Below are positions 53,317-64,000 of a stretch of DNA of 64,000 nt, piece by piece. A program made the position numbers and the translations under genes. Numbering within the stretch: the first letter of the stretch is position 1; each line of letters begins with the position of its first letter. Source of the stretch: Faecalibacterium prausnitzii (lineage in GTDB: Bacteria > Bacillota > Clostridia > Oscillospirales > Ruminococcaceae); NCBI RefSeq assembly GCF_003287405.1, contig NZ_PRLD01000002.1, forward strand, positions 186,001 through 250,000, written 5' to 3'. The notes beneath the pieces were generated by a model. That model worked only from the letters and a program-made list of their open reading frames with translations, did not search any database and was not told where the DNA came from.

Positions 53317-53344
53317 ATTATACAGATTCCTGAAAAAATTTCAA
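53317..53344 (-). promoter_or_regulatory. Promoter of gltB-gltD
   Basis: On the minus strand: TTGAAA (complement of 53339-53344), 16-bp spacer, TATAAT (complement of 53317-53322). The start would be about ten bases before the small leader hairpin. Confidence 0.7.
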
Positions 53345-53439
53345 GTGACAGCTGCACTAAATATGCTACACACATTGCGCCGCTTCTTGTGCGAAACGCC
53401 GCGAGCCCCCGCAGCTGTGCGCGGCATACAAGCAAAACC

Positions 53440-55017
53440 TCACCCGCCCAGAATGGCCTGCAGGTCGGCTTCCGGGGTGGCAATGGGCTTGAGGCCGTAC
53501 CGTTCCTGCAGGGTGCGCACCACCCCCGGCGAGAGGAACGGGGGCAGGGTAGGCCCCAGCCGGATGTTCCGGATGCCCAGCGCCAGCAGCGCGATGAGGA
53601 TGCACACGGCCTTCTGCTCAAACCAGCACAGCACCAGCGAGAGGGGCAGGTCGTTGACGCCGCAGCCAAAGGCGTCGGCCAGCGCCAATGCGATGCGGAT
53701 GGCGCTGTAGGCGTCGTTGCACTGGCCTACGTCCAGGATGCGGGGCAGGCCGGTGCCCGGCACGGTGCCAAGGGGCAGGTCGTTCAGGCGGAACTTGCCG
53801 CAGGCCAGGGTCAGCAGGATGGTGTCGGGCGGGGTAAGGCGGGCAAACTCGGTGTAGTAGCGGCGGCTGGGCCGGGTGCCGTCGCAGCCGCCCACCAGAA
53901 AGAAGTGCCGCAGCTTACCGTCCCGCACCGCCTGCACGATCTCGTCCGCGTGCTGCAGCACGGCGGTGCGGGCAAAACCGGTGGTCACCGTGGAGCCGCC
54001 GTTCAGGCCGGGCAGCAGGGTGTCCTGCGCGTAGCCGCCCAGCTCCAGCGCCTTTTCGATCACCGGGGAAAAGTCGCGCCCTTCGTCGATGTGGGGCACG
54101 CCGGGGTAAGCCACCACCGAGGTGGTGAACACCCGGTCGGCGTAGCTGGCGCGCAGGGGCATGATGCAGTTGGTGGTGAACAGGATGGGCGCGGGGATGT
54201 CCTCGAACTCCCGCTGCTGGTTCTGCCATGCGGTGCCAAAGTTGCCCTTGAGGTGGGGGTAGCGGCGCTTCAGCTCCGGGTAGCCGTGGGCGGGCAGCAT
54301 CTCCGAGTGGGTGTAGACGTTGACGCCCCGGCCTGCAGTCTGTTCCAGCAGCTGCTGTGCGTCGTAGAGGTCGTGGCCGGAAATCACGATGAACGGCCCC
54401 TTTTCAATGGTCAGGGGCACCTGCACCGGTTCCGGATCGCCAAACGCGCCGGTGTTGGCCGCGTCCAGCAGCTCCATGCAGCGGTAGCTGGCTTCTCCTG
54501 TGGCCTGCACCAGCTGCCACAGGGCGTCGGTGGTCTGGCCGGGGTCGCCCACGGCCTGCAGGGCGGTACAGAAGAACCGGTCCAGCTCCGGGTCGATGCG
54601 GCCCAGCACTCGGGCGTGGTAGTTGTAGGCGGCCATGCCCCGCAGGCTGAACAGCACAAAGCATTTCAGGCTGCGCCGGTCGGCATCCGGTTCCCGCCAG
54701 AGGGCCTGCATGTCGTAGTCCGGGCCGGTGCCGGGGCTGGCGTCGTGCACCCGGCGGGTCAGCGCGTCCACGGCGGCGGGGTCAAAGTTCACGTTGGTAA
54801 TGGTGGTGAACAGCCCCTGCATCAGCAGCCGGGCCTGTTCCGGGGCCGGGCCGCGCCCCGCCGCGATGAGCTGCCCGGCAAACGCGATGAGCGCCCCGGT
54901 GAGCCGGTCCTGTGCGGCGGCTGTCTCGGCCGACTTGCCGCACACCCCCGCTGCGCCGGTGCAGGCGGTGCAGCCCGCCGCCTGCTCACACTGAAAACAA
55001 AACATCTGCTCGTCCAT
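53440..55017 (-). CDS. hcp: Hydroxylamine reductase (hybrid-cluster protein)
   Basis: This 525-residue Hcp reduces hydroxylamine or, in vivo, nitric oxide. The N-terminal cluster ligands are C7-x2-C10-x8-C19-x6-C26. Hybrid-cluster ligand regions are visible as TTNCIMPL, VGGCDGTR, LTLACGKFRLN and DVGQCNDAYS. The start at 55017 follows AAGGGAG at six bases; the ATG at 55038 lacks a site. It lies between gdhA and gltB on the same strand. No clear promoter was found for it. Confidence 0.94.
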   Translation of the reverse strand: MDEQMFCFQCEQAAGCTACTGAAGVCGKSAETAAAQDRLTGALIAFAGQLIAAGRGPAPEQARLLMQGLFTTITNVNFDPAAVDALTRRVHDASPGTGPDYDMQALWREPDADRRSLKCFVLFSLRGMAAYNYHARVLGRIDPELDRFFCTALQAVGDPGQTTDALWQLVQATGEASYRCMELLDAANTGAFGDPEPVQVPLTIEKGPFIVISGHDLYDAQQLLEQTAGRGVNVYTHSEMLPAHGYPELKRRYPHLKGNFGTAWQNQQREFEDIPAPILFTTNCIMPLRASYADRVFTTSVVAYPGVPHIDEGRDFSPVIEKALELGGYAQDTLLPGLNGGSTVTTGFARTAVLQHADEIVQAVRDGKLRHFFLVGGCDGTRPSRRYYTEFARLTPPDTILLTLACGKFRLNDLPLGTVPGTGLPRILDVGQCNDAYSAIRIALALADAFGCGVNDLPLSLVLCWFEQKAVCILIALLALGIRNIRLGPTLPPFLSPGVVRTLQERYGLKPIATPEADLQAILGG

Positions 55018-55083
55018 ACAAAACTCCCTTTCTGCCATAAGATACTGCCAGTGTGGGCAGAGCGGGGCGGGGTTATACCCAAA

Positions 55084-55113
55084 AAGAGCCGCACCCCTGC
55101 GGGCGCGGCTCTT
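55084..55113 (-). terminator. Terminator of gdhA
   Basis: AAGAGCCGC (55084-55092) pairs with 55105-55113, with T's following on the minus strand. Confidence 0.75.
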
Positions 55114-55130
55114 GGACGATGCAGTATGAC

Positions 55131-56876
<1,746 letters not shown>

Positions 56877-57710
56877 TTACTTCTTCAGCAGCTTTTCGCA
56901 GGCGTCTGCTGCGCCTTCCAAGAATTCGCCGCCGTAGGTCTCGATCATGCCGGCGTCGGAAAGCTCGGCCAGTTTGGGGTCGATGGGGCACTTGGCCAGC
57001 ACGGGCAGGTTGTGCTTTGCGGCCACCTCGTCCACATGGCTGTTGCCAAACACATTGATGTGCTTGCCGCAGTCCGGGCAGACGATGTAGCTCATGTTCT
57101 CCACGATGCCCAGCATGGGCACCTTCATCATCTCGGCCATGTTCACAGCCTTTGCCACGATCATGCTTACCAGCTCCTGCGGGCTTGCCACCACAACGAT
57201 GCCATCCACCGGCAGGCTCTGGAACACGGTCAGGGGCACATCACCGGTGCCCGGGGGCATATCCACGAACAGGAAATCCACGTCCTTCCAGACCACATCG
57301 GTCCAGAACTGCTTGACCGCGCCGGCAATGACCGGGCCGCGCCACACAACGGGATCTTCCTCATTCTCCACCAGCAGATTGATGCTCATCACATCAATGC
57401 CCATACGGCTCTGGATAGGCCAGCAGCCCTTGTCGTCCGCCATGGCACGGCCGTGAATGCCGAACAGCTTGGGGATGGACGGGCCGGTGATATCGGCATC
57501 CAGAATGCCGCAGTGGTAGCCGCGGCGGGCCATGGCACAGGCCAGCAGGGCGCTGGTCATGCTCTTGCCCACGCCGCCCTTGCCGGAAACAACGCCGATG
57601 ACCTTTTTCACACTGCTATTAGGGTTGGGGGCATCGTGCTGCGGAGCGGCATCGCGGGAAGAACAGGCTGCACTGCAATTAGAGCAGTCATGGGTACATT
57701 CTTCGCTCAT
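56877..57710 (-). CDS. Mrp/ApbC/NBP35-type P-loop ATPase, Fe-S carrier
   Basis: This 277-residue ATPase delivers iron-sulfur clusters to apoproteins. A Cys-rich head (C5, C9, C12, C16) recalls NBP35. The deviant Walker A is GKGGVGKS, followed by DADITGPSIPKLFG and VDMPPGTGD. The C-x2-C of VCPDCGK (about 225-228) holds a bridging cluster. It has an extended -10 promoter upstream. It suits a cell with Hcp, glutamate synthase and other Fe-S enzymes. Confidence 0.9.
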   Translation of the reverse strand: MSEECTHDCSNCSAACSSRDAAPQHDAPNPNSSVKKVIGVVSGKGGVGKSMTSALLACAMARRGYHCGILDADITGPSIPKLFGIHGRAMADDKGCWPIQSRMGIDVMSINLLVENEEDPVVWRGPVIAGAVKQFWTDVVWKDVDFLFVDMPPGTGDVPLTVFQSLPVDGIVVVASPQELVSMIVAKAVNMAEMMKVPMLGIVENMSYIVCPDCGKHINVFGNSHVDEVAAKHNLPVLAKCPIDPKLAELSDAGMIETYGGEFLEGAADACEKLLKK

Positions 57711-57807
57711 TCTCTTTGTCGCGCACGGCAGGGGCAGGACCCGGGCGGTGCGCTTCCTCCTTGCTCAAAATACAGGCGCGGGCTTGCGCCCTGCCTGACC
57801 ACTGTTA

Positions 57808-57836
57808 ACTATACCATAAAAAGTGCGCAGAAACAA
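57808..57836 (-). promoter_or_regulatory. Promoter of the Mrp-type ATPase gene
   Basis: On the minus strand: TTGTTT (complement of 57831-57836), 17 bp, extended -10 TGG-TATAGT (hexamer complement of 57808-57813). Confidence 0.55.
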
Positions 57837-57918
57837 CCCATAGCGCCGCTCATGTTTTGCAAAGCCGCTGCATAGGCTGAACCGTGAACGCCCGTTCCGG
57901 GGCAGGGGGAGGTGCAGG

Positions 57919-59484
57919 GTGCGGCAGAATTACTTTAAAAATGCGGCGCTGCTTACCGGCTCGGACGTGGTGCTGCGGCTGGCAGGCATGGGGCTGCGCA
58001 TCTGGCTGGCTAACGCCTTGGGCGGGGCGGGTATGGGGCTGTACCAGCTGGTGCTGGCGGTGTACGGGCTGTTTGTCACGCTGGCTACGGCGGGCATCTC
58101 GGTGGCGGCTACCCGGCTGCTGACCGAGGAGCTCAGCCGGGACAAGGCCGCTGCGCGCGGGATGCTGGTGCGGCTGGTGCTGGCAGGGCTTACGCTGGGC
58201 GGGCTTGCCATGGTCGCCCAGCTTGCCACCGCAGGCCTTGCGGCAAAATGGTGGCTGGGGGATGTCCGCGCCGCTGCCGCGCTGCGCACCTCGGCGCTGG
58301 GGCTGCCGTGGATGGCAATCTCGGCGGTGCTGCGCGGCTTTTTTCTGGCACGGCGGCGGGTGGAGCCGAACGTGCTCAGCCAGCTGGCAGAGCAGACGGT
58401 GCGTATTGCCGCCGTGGTGTGGGCGCTTTCCCGCACGCAGGGCTGGCCGGACGGCAGCCGCTGCGCGCTGGTGCTGGCGGCTACTGCCCTGAGCGAGGCC
58501 GTATCCACCGCCCTGATGGCATTGTTTTACCGGCGGGAGGCGGCACGCTGCTTCGGCAGCACAGCGCCGCGCCCGCCAAGGGAGGTGTCCCGGCGGCTGT
58601 GGGACATCCTTTGGCCGGTGGAGGGCGGCAGGGCGCTTTCCAGCGCGCTGCACACGGCCGAGAATATGCTGGTGCCCACCTGCCTTGCGGTATATCTGGC
58701 GGCTTCCGGCGGGCGCACCGCCGCGCTGGAGCAGTACGGTACCTTAAAAGGCATGGCGCTGCCGCTGATCAATTTCCCCTTTGGGCTGCTGGGCAGTCTG
58801 GCGGTTTTGCTGATGCCGGAGATCACACAGGCGCATATCGAGGGACAGACCGCCCGGCTGAACGCACTGCTGGACCGGATGCTGCGGCTCACGGGGTATT
58901 TCTCCGCGCTGGCGGGCACGCTGTTCTGGGTGTGGGGCAGGCCGCTGGCGCAGCTGCTCTACCATAGCCCGGAGGCCGGGTTCTATCTGGAGACCCTTGC
59001 CCCGGCCATGCCGCTGATGTACTTGGAAAGCATGGTGGACGGTGCCATGAAGGGCATCGGGGAGCAGAAAGCCGCTTTCCGGTACAGCGTATGGGACGCC
59101 GTGCTGCGCATTGGCGGGGTGGCGGTGCTGCTGCCCCGGTACGGGATGCGGGGCTTTCTGGCGGTGATCCTGCTTTCCAGCTTCTACACCTGTGCGGCCA
59201 ACACCGGGTGGCTGCTGCTTTCCAGCGGCACAGGGCACGCCTTCCGGCGCTGGCTGGGTGCACCGCTGCTGGCTGCTGCCGCCGCCGGGGCGGCAGGGCG
59301 GGGCGTGCGCCGGGTGCTGGCGGGCTTTCCGACACAGGAATTGGCGGGGCAGCTGGCAGTGCTGACGGCGGGCGGTACGGTGACGGCCATCGTGTTTTTA
59401 CTGGCGGCGCTGCCGCTGGGGCTTTGGGAGGAAGTGCGGGCGGTGCTGCGGCAGGCAAAGACCGGGAAAAACAGGGGAAAGTGA
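57919..59484 (+). CDS. MurJ/SpoVB-family oligosaccharide flippase
   Basis: This 521-residue MOP-superfamily membrane protein with about fourteen helices flips lipid-linked sugars. The N-terminal pattern (NAALLTGSDVVLRLAGMGLRIWLANALG) and overall size match the SpoVB/putative polysaccharide flippase branch. It begins at GTG 57919, six bases after GGGGAGG. It lies ahead of a nucleotide-sugar dehydratase gene, suggesting surface-glycan or peptidoglycan-precursor export, but a promoter separates the two. Confidence 0.85.
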   Translation: MRQNYFKNAALLTGSDVVLRLAGMGLRIWLANALGGAGMGLYQLVLAVYGLFVTLATAGISVAATRLLTEELSRDKAAARGMLVRLVLAGLTLGGLAMVAQLATAGLAAKWWLGDVRAAAALRTSALGLPWMAISAVLRGFFLARRRVEPNVLSQLAEQTVRIAAVVWALSRTQGWPDGSRCALVLAATALSEAVSTALMALFYRREAARCFGSTAPRPPREVSRRLWDILWPVEGGRALSSALHTAENMLVPTCLAVYLAASGGRTAALEQYGTLKGMALPLINFPFGLLGSLAVLLMPEITQAHIEGQTARLNALLDRMLRLTGYFSALAGTLFWVWGRPLAQLLYHSPEAGFYLETLAPAMPLMYLESMVDGAMKGIGEQKAAFRYSVWDAVLRIGGVAVLLPRYGMRGFLAVILLSSFYTCAANTGWLLLSSGTGHAFRRWLGAPLLAAAAAGAAGRGVRRVLAGFPTQELAGQLAVLTAGGTVTAIVFLLAALPLGLWEEVRAVLRQAKTGKNRGK

Positions 59485-59524
59485 TAAAAACGTAAATTTT
59501 CTGGACACAGGCGGGGATTGTGAG

Positions 59525-59530
59525 TATAAT
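59525..59530 (+). promoter_or_regulatory. -10 element upstream of the dehydratase gene
   Basis: A perfect TATAAT lies about 105 bp before the GTG start; the -35 is not clear. Confidence 0.4.
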
Positions 59531-59633
59531 ACAAACGTGTAGTTGTATCCTTCCGGCACTGCCGGGGAACACTGCCGAAAAAGCAGCGCTGGGCAAAAGC
59601 CTTTGGCGCTGAGAGGAAAAAAGAGGATCGTAA

Positions 59634-61532
59634 GTGAAAGATAAAACCAAGAATACCCCGCAGGTGCTGCTGCGCCGTGCGCTGCTGGTGCTGATGGATG
59701 CTGCCATTGTGGCATTCAGCTTTTATTTTGCCTTGCTGCTGCGGGCAGACGGTGCGGTAGATGCCGTGTGGTGGCCCCACAACCGCGCTCTGCTGTACGA
59801 AAATCTGCCGTGGATCGTGGCGGTGTATATCGTCTGCTTTCTGGCGGGCGGGCTGTACTCGGTGCTGTGGAAGTACGCCGGTGAGCGGGATCTGATCCGT
59901 CTTGCCGGGATGATCGCCGTGCCCACCGCTGTGGTGTATGTGGTGAACCGCCACTTTATCCACGGTGTGCTGTTCAATTCCGCCAACTGCATGGCATCCG
60001 TGCTCATCTTTTTGTTCATCGGCGGCAGCCGTCTGGCATGGCGGCTGTTTTTGAACCACCCGCTGGGCGAGCAGCTGCGCAAGGTACCCGCCAAAGACCC
60101 CAACCGCCCTGTAATGATCGTGGGCGCGGGCGAAGCCGGTGCATGGGCCATCAACGTGTGTAAATCCAACAAGGAATACGGCCACGCCGTGGTGGCGGTG
60201 GACGATGACCCCGCAAAGCTGAACCAGACCATCCACGGTGTGCCGGTGAAGGGCACGCTGGAGGATATCCCGGAGTTGTGCACACGCTACGGCATCCACA
60301 GCATCATCATTGCCATCCCCACCTTAAAGGGCAGCCGCCTGAGCCACGTCATCGACCTGTGCGTCAGCACCCACTGCGCGGTGCAGGTGCTCAGCGATCC
60401 GCAGCTGGTGGGCAGCGGTGCACCCCAGCAGGAGGTGTTCCGCGAGCTGAACCCCGCCGACTTCCTCTCCCGCGAGGAGGTCACGCTGGATACCGACAAA
60501 ATTTCCGGCTACCTTACCGGCAAAACGGTGCTGGTAACGGGCGGCGGCGGCTCTATCGGCAGCGAGCTGTGCCGTCAGGTCATGCGCTTTAAGCCCGGCA
60601 AGCTGCTCATCTTTGATATCTACGAAAACTGCGCCTACGAGCTGCTGATGGAATTGCAGCAGAAGTACGGCCGCGATATCCCGGTTACGGTGCTTATCGG
60701 CTCTATCCGGGATAAAAAGCGTCTGGACGAGGTATTTGATACCTACCACCCCACGGTGGTGTTCCATGCTGCGGCGCACAAGCACGTGCCGCTGATGGAG
60801 GTAAGCCCTGCCGAAGCCGTAAAGAACAACGTGCTGGGCACCAAAAACCTGTTGGTCAGCGCCAGCGAGCACGGGGTGGAGCGCTTTGTGCAGCTTTCCA
60901 CCGATAAGGCCGTGAACCCCACCAGCGTCATGGGCTGCACCAAGCGCATCTGCGAGATGCTTATCCAGACCTTTGCGGGCAACACGGACATGAAGTGTGT
61001 GGCGGTGCGGTTCGGCAACGTTCTGGGCAGCCACGGCAGCGTTATCCCGCTGTTTGAAGCCCAGATCAAAAAGGGCGGGCCGGTCACCCTGACCGACCCC
61101 AACATCGTGCGCTACTTTATGACCATCCCGGAGGCAGCCCAGCTGGTGCTGCAGGCGGGCGCATTGGCCGAGAGCGGCAATATCTATGTGCTGGACATGG
61201 GCGAGCCGGTGCGCATTATGGATCTGGCCAAGCAGCTCATCCGCTTTTACGGCTATGAGCCGGGCGTGAATATGGAGATAAAAATCGTGGGTCTGCGCCC
61301 CGGTGAAAAGCTTTACGAAGAGCTGATGATGGACGAGGAGCAGGACAAGATGCGCCGCACCCAGCACAACAAGATCTTTGTGGCAAGCCCCCGCACCATT
61401 GATCTTGCCGAGTTCTACGGGCAGCTGCAGGCGCTGGAAGCCGCTGCCGCCCACAACGATGAGGGCGTGGTGCGCCAGCTGGCGGCTATGATCCCCACCT
61501 TTACCCCCACCCGGGAGAACCTGAAACTGTAA
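59634..61532 (+). CDS. Membrane UDP-sugar 4,6-dehydratase, WbpM/PglF/CapD type
   Basis: This 632-residue protein probably makes a UDP-4-keto-6-deoxy sugar for glycans. Four N-terminal helices (about 15-135) precede a first Rossmann-like domain (IVGAGEAGAWAINV) and a C-terminal SDR domain with VTGGGGSIGSELCRQ. The catalytic triad reads QLSTDK ... SVMGCTK: Met replaces the usual SDR Tyr, as in WbpM and PglF. It starts at GTG 59634 after AGAGGA. Substrate is inferred from the family. Confidence 0.88.
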   Translation: MKDKTKNTPQVLLRRALLVLMDAAIVAFSFYFALLLRADGAVDAVWWPHNRALLYENLPWIVAVYIVCFLAGGLYSVLWKYAGERDLIRLAGMIAVPTAVVYVVNRHFIHGVLFNSANCMASVLIFLFIGGSRLAWRLFLNHPLGEQLRKVPAKDPNRPVMIVGAGEAGAWAINVCKSNKEYGHAVVAVDDDPAKLNQTIHGVPVKGTLEDIPELCTRYGIHSIIIAIPTLKGSRLSHVIDLCVSTHCAVQVLSDPQLVGSGAPQQEVFRELNPADFLSREEVTLDTDKISGYLTGKTVLVTGGGGSIGSELCRQVMRFKPGKLLIFDIYENCAYELLMELQQKYGRDIPVTVLIGSIRDKKRLDEVFDTYHPTVVFHAAAHKHVPLMEVSPAEAVKNNVLGTKNLLVSASEHGVERFVQLSTDKAVNPTSVMGCTKRICEMLIQTFAGNTDMKCVAVRFGNVLGSHGSVIPLFEAQIKKGGPVTLTDPNIVRYFMTIPEAAQLVLQAGALAESGNIYVLDMGEPVRIMDLAKQLIRFYGYEPGVNMEIKIVGLRPGEKLYEELMMDEEQDKMRRTQHNKIFVASPRTIDLAEFYGQLQALEAAAAHNDEGVVRQLAAMIPTFTPTRENLKL

Positions 61533-61616
61533 CAGCTTGAACTGCGGCACTGGGCCGCATGGGATAGACCGCAGGCCGGAAAATGCCGGGCTGCGCAAAA
61601 CGAGAGGGATGTTATT

Positions 61617-62903
61617 ATGGAAAAGAAACCGTTTCTGACCGAGGCGATGGCACAGCAGATCATCGAGGATGTGCCCACGCCGTTCCACGTCTACGACGAA
61701 AAGGGCATCCGGGAGAATGTCCGCCGCATCAACAAAGCCTTCAGCTGGAACAAGGGCTTCAAGGAGTATTTTGCGGTCAAGGCACTGCCCAACCCCGTCA
61801 TCCTGCAGATCCTCAAGGAAGAGGGCTGCGGCGTGGACTGCTCTTCCCTGACCGAGCTGATGCTCAGCGAGGCCTGCGGCTTTACCGGCCACGACATCAT
61901 GTTCTCCTCCAACCAGACCCCTGTGGAGGATATGAAGAAGGCTTACGAGCTGGGCGCCTACATCAATCTGGACGATGCCACCATGGTGGAGTTTCTGGAG
62001 CGGGTGGCCGGTGTGCCGCAGGAGATCTTCTGCCGCTATAACCCCGGCGGAACCTTCCAGCTGGGCGAGAGCGAAGAGGGCTTTCAGGTCATGGACAAGC
62101 CCGGCGATGCCAAGTACGGCATGACCGAGCAGCAGATGATCGACAGCTACAAAAAGCTGATGCAGAAGGGCGCAAAGCAGTTCGGCATCCATGCCTTCTT
62201 AGCCTCCAACACCATCTCGGACGCCTACTACCCGGAGCTGGCAGGCATCCTGTTCCAGCTGGCTGTCCGGGTGCAGCAGGCTACCGGTGCGCACATCAGT
62301 TACATCAACCTGTCCGGCGGTGTGGGTATCCCTTACCGCCCGGAGCAGACCGAGAACGACATCATGGCCATCGGCGAGGGTGTGCGCCAGAAGTTTGAAG
62401 AGATCCTTGTGCCTGCCGGCATGGGGGATGTAGCCATCTTCAGCGAGATGGGCCGCTTTACTACCGGCCCCTACGGCGCGCTGGTGTCCACCGTCATCCA
62501 CGAAAAGCACATCTATAAGGAGTACATCGGTCTGGACGCCTGCGCCGCAAACCTGATGCGCCCCGCCATGTACGGTGCTTACCACCACATCACCGTGCTG
62601 GGCAAGGAGAACGCCCCCTGCGACCACAAGTACGACGTGGTGGGTGGTCTGTGCGAGAATAACGACAAGTTTGCCGTTGACCGGATGCTGCCCAAGATCG
62701 ACATCGGGGATATCCTTTACATCCACGATACCGGTGCCCACGGCTCTGCTATGGGCTACAACTACAACGGCAAGCTGCACTGCGCCGAGGTGCTGCTGTG
62801 CGAGGACGGCTCTCACCGGCTGATCCGCCGCGCCCAGACCCCCCGCGATTACTTTGCAACGCTGGACTTTTTGCCCTTTATGAAGCCCCTGTTTGAGGAC
62901 TGA
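61617..62903 (+). CDS. lysA: Diaminopimelate decarboxylase
   Basis: This 428-residue fold-III PLP enzyme turns meso-diaminopimelate into lysine. PLP Lys55 lies in EYFAVKALPNP, the glycine loop is NLSGGVGIPYRP and the catalytic Cys is in GGLCENNDKF. It has the length of LysA and differs from arginine/ornithine relatives by these segments. AGAGGG precedes the ATG. A small membrane protein follows 25 bp downstream. Confidence 0.92.
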   Translation: MEKKPFLTEAMAQQIIEDVPTPFHVYDEKGIRENVRRINKAFSWNKGFKEYFAVKALPNPVILQILKEEGCGVDCSSLTELMLSEACGFTGHDIMFSSNQTPVEDMKKAYELGAYINLDDATMVEFLERVAGVPQEIFCRYNPGGTFQLGESEEGFQVMDKPGDAKYGMTEQQMIDSYKKLMQKGAKQFGIHAFLASNTISDAYYPELAGILFQLAVRVQQATGAHISYINLSGGVGIPYRPEQTENDIMAIGEGVRQKFEEILVPAGMGDVAIFSEMGRFTTGPYGALVSTVIHEKHIYKEYIGLDACAANLMRPAMYGAYHHITVLGKENAPCDHKYDVVGGLCENNDKFAVDRMLPKIDIGDILYIHDTGAHGSAMGYNYNGKLHCAEVLLCEDGSHRLIRRAQTPRDYFATLDFLPFMKPLFED

Positions 62904-62928
62904 TTCTGATAAAAACGAGGTATGAACC

Positions 62929-63327
62929 ATGTTTTTTGGCTTTCAGCTTACCCTTGGCCTGATGATGGCCTTTTACGGTTTTTCGGTGATCAAAAATCCC
63001 CGCGTGTGGGGCGATCAGGGGCGCAGGGCGGTCAAGGCCGAAAACTTTGAGGAATACTGCCGTCAGAACGGCCAGTTCTTTTTAAAGGCGGGCTGTGTTG
63101 TGGCGGTGATCGGTGCACTGGATGCGCTGGTCACGCTGGATGCCCTGCTGTACGCGCTGCTGTACATTTTTGGTCTGGCCTTTGCCTTCTACCCCCTTAC
63201 CCGCTGGTGCAAGCAGAACGAGGGCTTCTTATGGCCGTGGCCCCACGTCCAGAGCGAGAAAAAGCGCATTAAAGAACTGCGCCGCGAACAGCAGGCACAG
63301 GAGAACGAGGAAAAAGGGGAGAAGTGA
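62929..63327 (+). CDS. Small membrane protein of unknown function
   Basis: This 132-residue protein has an N-terminal hydrophobic helix (about 3-20) and two more (about 51-66 and 70-90), then a charged Lys/Arg/Glu/Gln tail (about 108-132) that may form a coiled helix. Its middle resembles the DUF6199-like small membrane proteins, weakly. It probably shares the lysA transcript and ends before a strong terminator. Confidence 0.7.
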   Translation: MFFGFQLTLGLMMAFYGFSVIKNPRVWGDQGRRAVKAENFEEYCRQNGQFFLKAGCVVAVIGALDALVTLDALLYALLYIFGLAFAFYPLTRWCKQNEGFLWPWPHVQSEKKRIKELRREQQAQENEEKGEK

Positions 63328-63356
63328 TCCCCCGGATAAAGCATAGATCGCAAAAG

Positions 63357-63397
63357 AACAACTCCCGGTCACGCCGCTAACGTGACCGGGAGTTGTT
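63357..63397. terminator. Bidirectional terminator, 17-bp stem
   Basis: Positions 63357-63373 pair with 63381-63397 around CCGCTAA, between the converging small membrane protein and SPFH genes. Confidence 0.82.
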
Positions 63398-63423
63398 TTA
63401 GTTTACTGCTTGTGGATGAGCGT

Positions 63424-64000
63424 TTACTCGGCGTCCTTCGGGTCGGTCATCAGTTCCTTGATGCTGGGCACAACGCCGCCCAGATTCTGCAGCTCAGAGG
63501 GGATGATGATCTTGGTAGCCTTGCCGTTGGCAACCTTCGCCAGCGCTTCAAGGCTGCGGATGGCCAGCACTTTGTCGCTGGGCATGGCCTCGTTCAGCAG
63601 ACGGATGGCATCAGCGTTGGCCTTCTGCACAGCCAGAATGGCCTGCGCTTCGCCCTCAGCCTCCAGAATGCGCTGCTGCTTCACAGCATCGGCGCGCAGG
63701 ATGGCAGATTCCTTTTCGCCCTCGGCGGCGGTAATGGCGGCCTGCTTTTCACCGTCTGCCTTCAGGATGACGGCGCGCTTCTCGCGTTCAGCCTTCATCT
63801 GCTTCTCCATGGCTTCCTGAATTTCCCGCGGCGGGATGATGTTCTTCACCTCCACGCGGTTCACCTTGATGCCCCACTTGTCGGTGGCTTCGTCAAGGAT
63901 AGCGGTGATCTTGCCGTTGATGACATCGCGGCTGGTCAGGGTATGATCCAGCTCCATCTCACCAATGATGTTGCGCAGGGTGGTGGCAGAAAGGCTCTCG
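63424..64000 (-). CDS. SPFH/Band 7 protein (stomatin/QmcA-like), cut by the window edge
   Basis: Only the C-terminal 191 residues are present; the frame is still open at the right edge. They begin ESLSATTLRNIIGEMELD and include the end of the SPFH domain (IKVNRVEVKNIIPPREIQ). A long Ala/Glu/Lys helix (about AEREKRAVILKADGEKQAA), typical of membrane-scaffold stomatins, follows, then a short tail. The N-terminal membrane anchor must lie beyond 64000. Confidence 0.88.
   Translation of the reverse strand, partial: ESLSATTLRNIIGEMELDHTLTSRDVINGKITAILDEATDKWGIKVNRVEVKNIIPPREIQEAMEKQMKAEREKRAVILKADGEKQAAITAAEGEKESAILRADAVKQQRILEAEGEAQAILAVQKANADAIRLLNEAMPSDKVLAIRSLEALAKVANGKATKIIIPSELQNLGGVVPSIKELMTDPKDAE

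Overview
The window looks like the chromosome of a GC-rich, strictly anaerobic Firmicute of the Oscillospiraceae/Ruminococcaceae, most like Faecalibacterium. The evidence is AGGAGG-type ribosome binding sites, Gram-positive envelope genes (sortase, VanY-type carboxypeptidase, PBP1A, PASTA protein), the hybrid-cluster protein, TRAP uptake and a CTC(C/T)-rich intergenic repeat of the kind common in that genus. The genus is an inference. I saw no rRNA, tRNA, CRISPR, prophage or transposase. 48 protein genes are supported, one cut by the right edge.

Layout. 0-13 kb: a lipoprotein flavoreductase (minus) divergent from a LysR gene; a MarR-controlled heterodimeric ABC exporter (minus); a Na/Pi-type transporter, a sortase, a 38-residue microprotein, a second Na/Pi transporter with a PhoU domain, and a BofC-like protein. 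13-30 kb, nearly all plus strand: PBP1A; an ACT-domain protein with hom-thrB-lysC; VanY; the M16 pair yfmF-yfmH with lgt; rplU-rpmA behind an L21 leader; obgE; mrnC; an Asn/Ser/Thr-rich miniprotein (minus); an RsmF-like methyltransferase; and yebC.

30-45 kb is a sugar-acid region. dsdA is divergent from uxuA-uxuB. A sensor kinase, an AraC-type response regulator and an orphan TRAP binding protein form an overlapping operon. A Tat-exported GH28-like beta-helix protein and a complete TRAP transporter (dctP-dctQ-dctM) follow. The promoters of the last two units share a 16-bp box at identical distance from their -35 and -10 elements, which suggests that the adjacent two-component system activates both. 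I regard this as the most interesting system here: extracellular sensing by kinase plus orphan binding protein, polysaccharide attack, uptake, and uronate catabolism.

45-64 kb: a zinc-ribbon/PASTA pseudokinase; the nitrogen block gltB-gltD, hcp and gdhA (minus), with an attenuator-like leader before gltB; an Mrp-type ATPase; a MurJ/SpoVB-like flippase; a WbpM/PglF-like nucleotide-sugar dehydratase; lysA; a small membrane protein; and a truncated SPFH protein. Most transcription units are closed by strong, often bidirectional, hairpin terminators.
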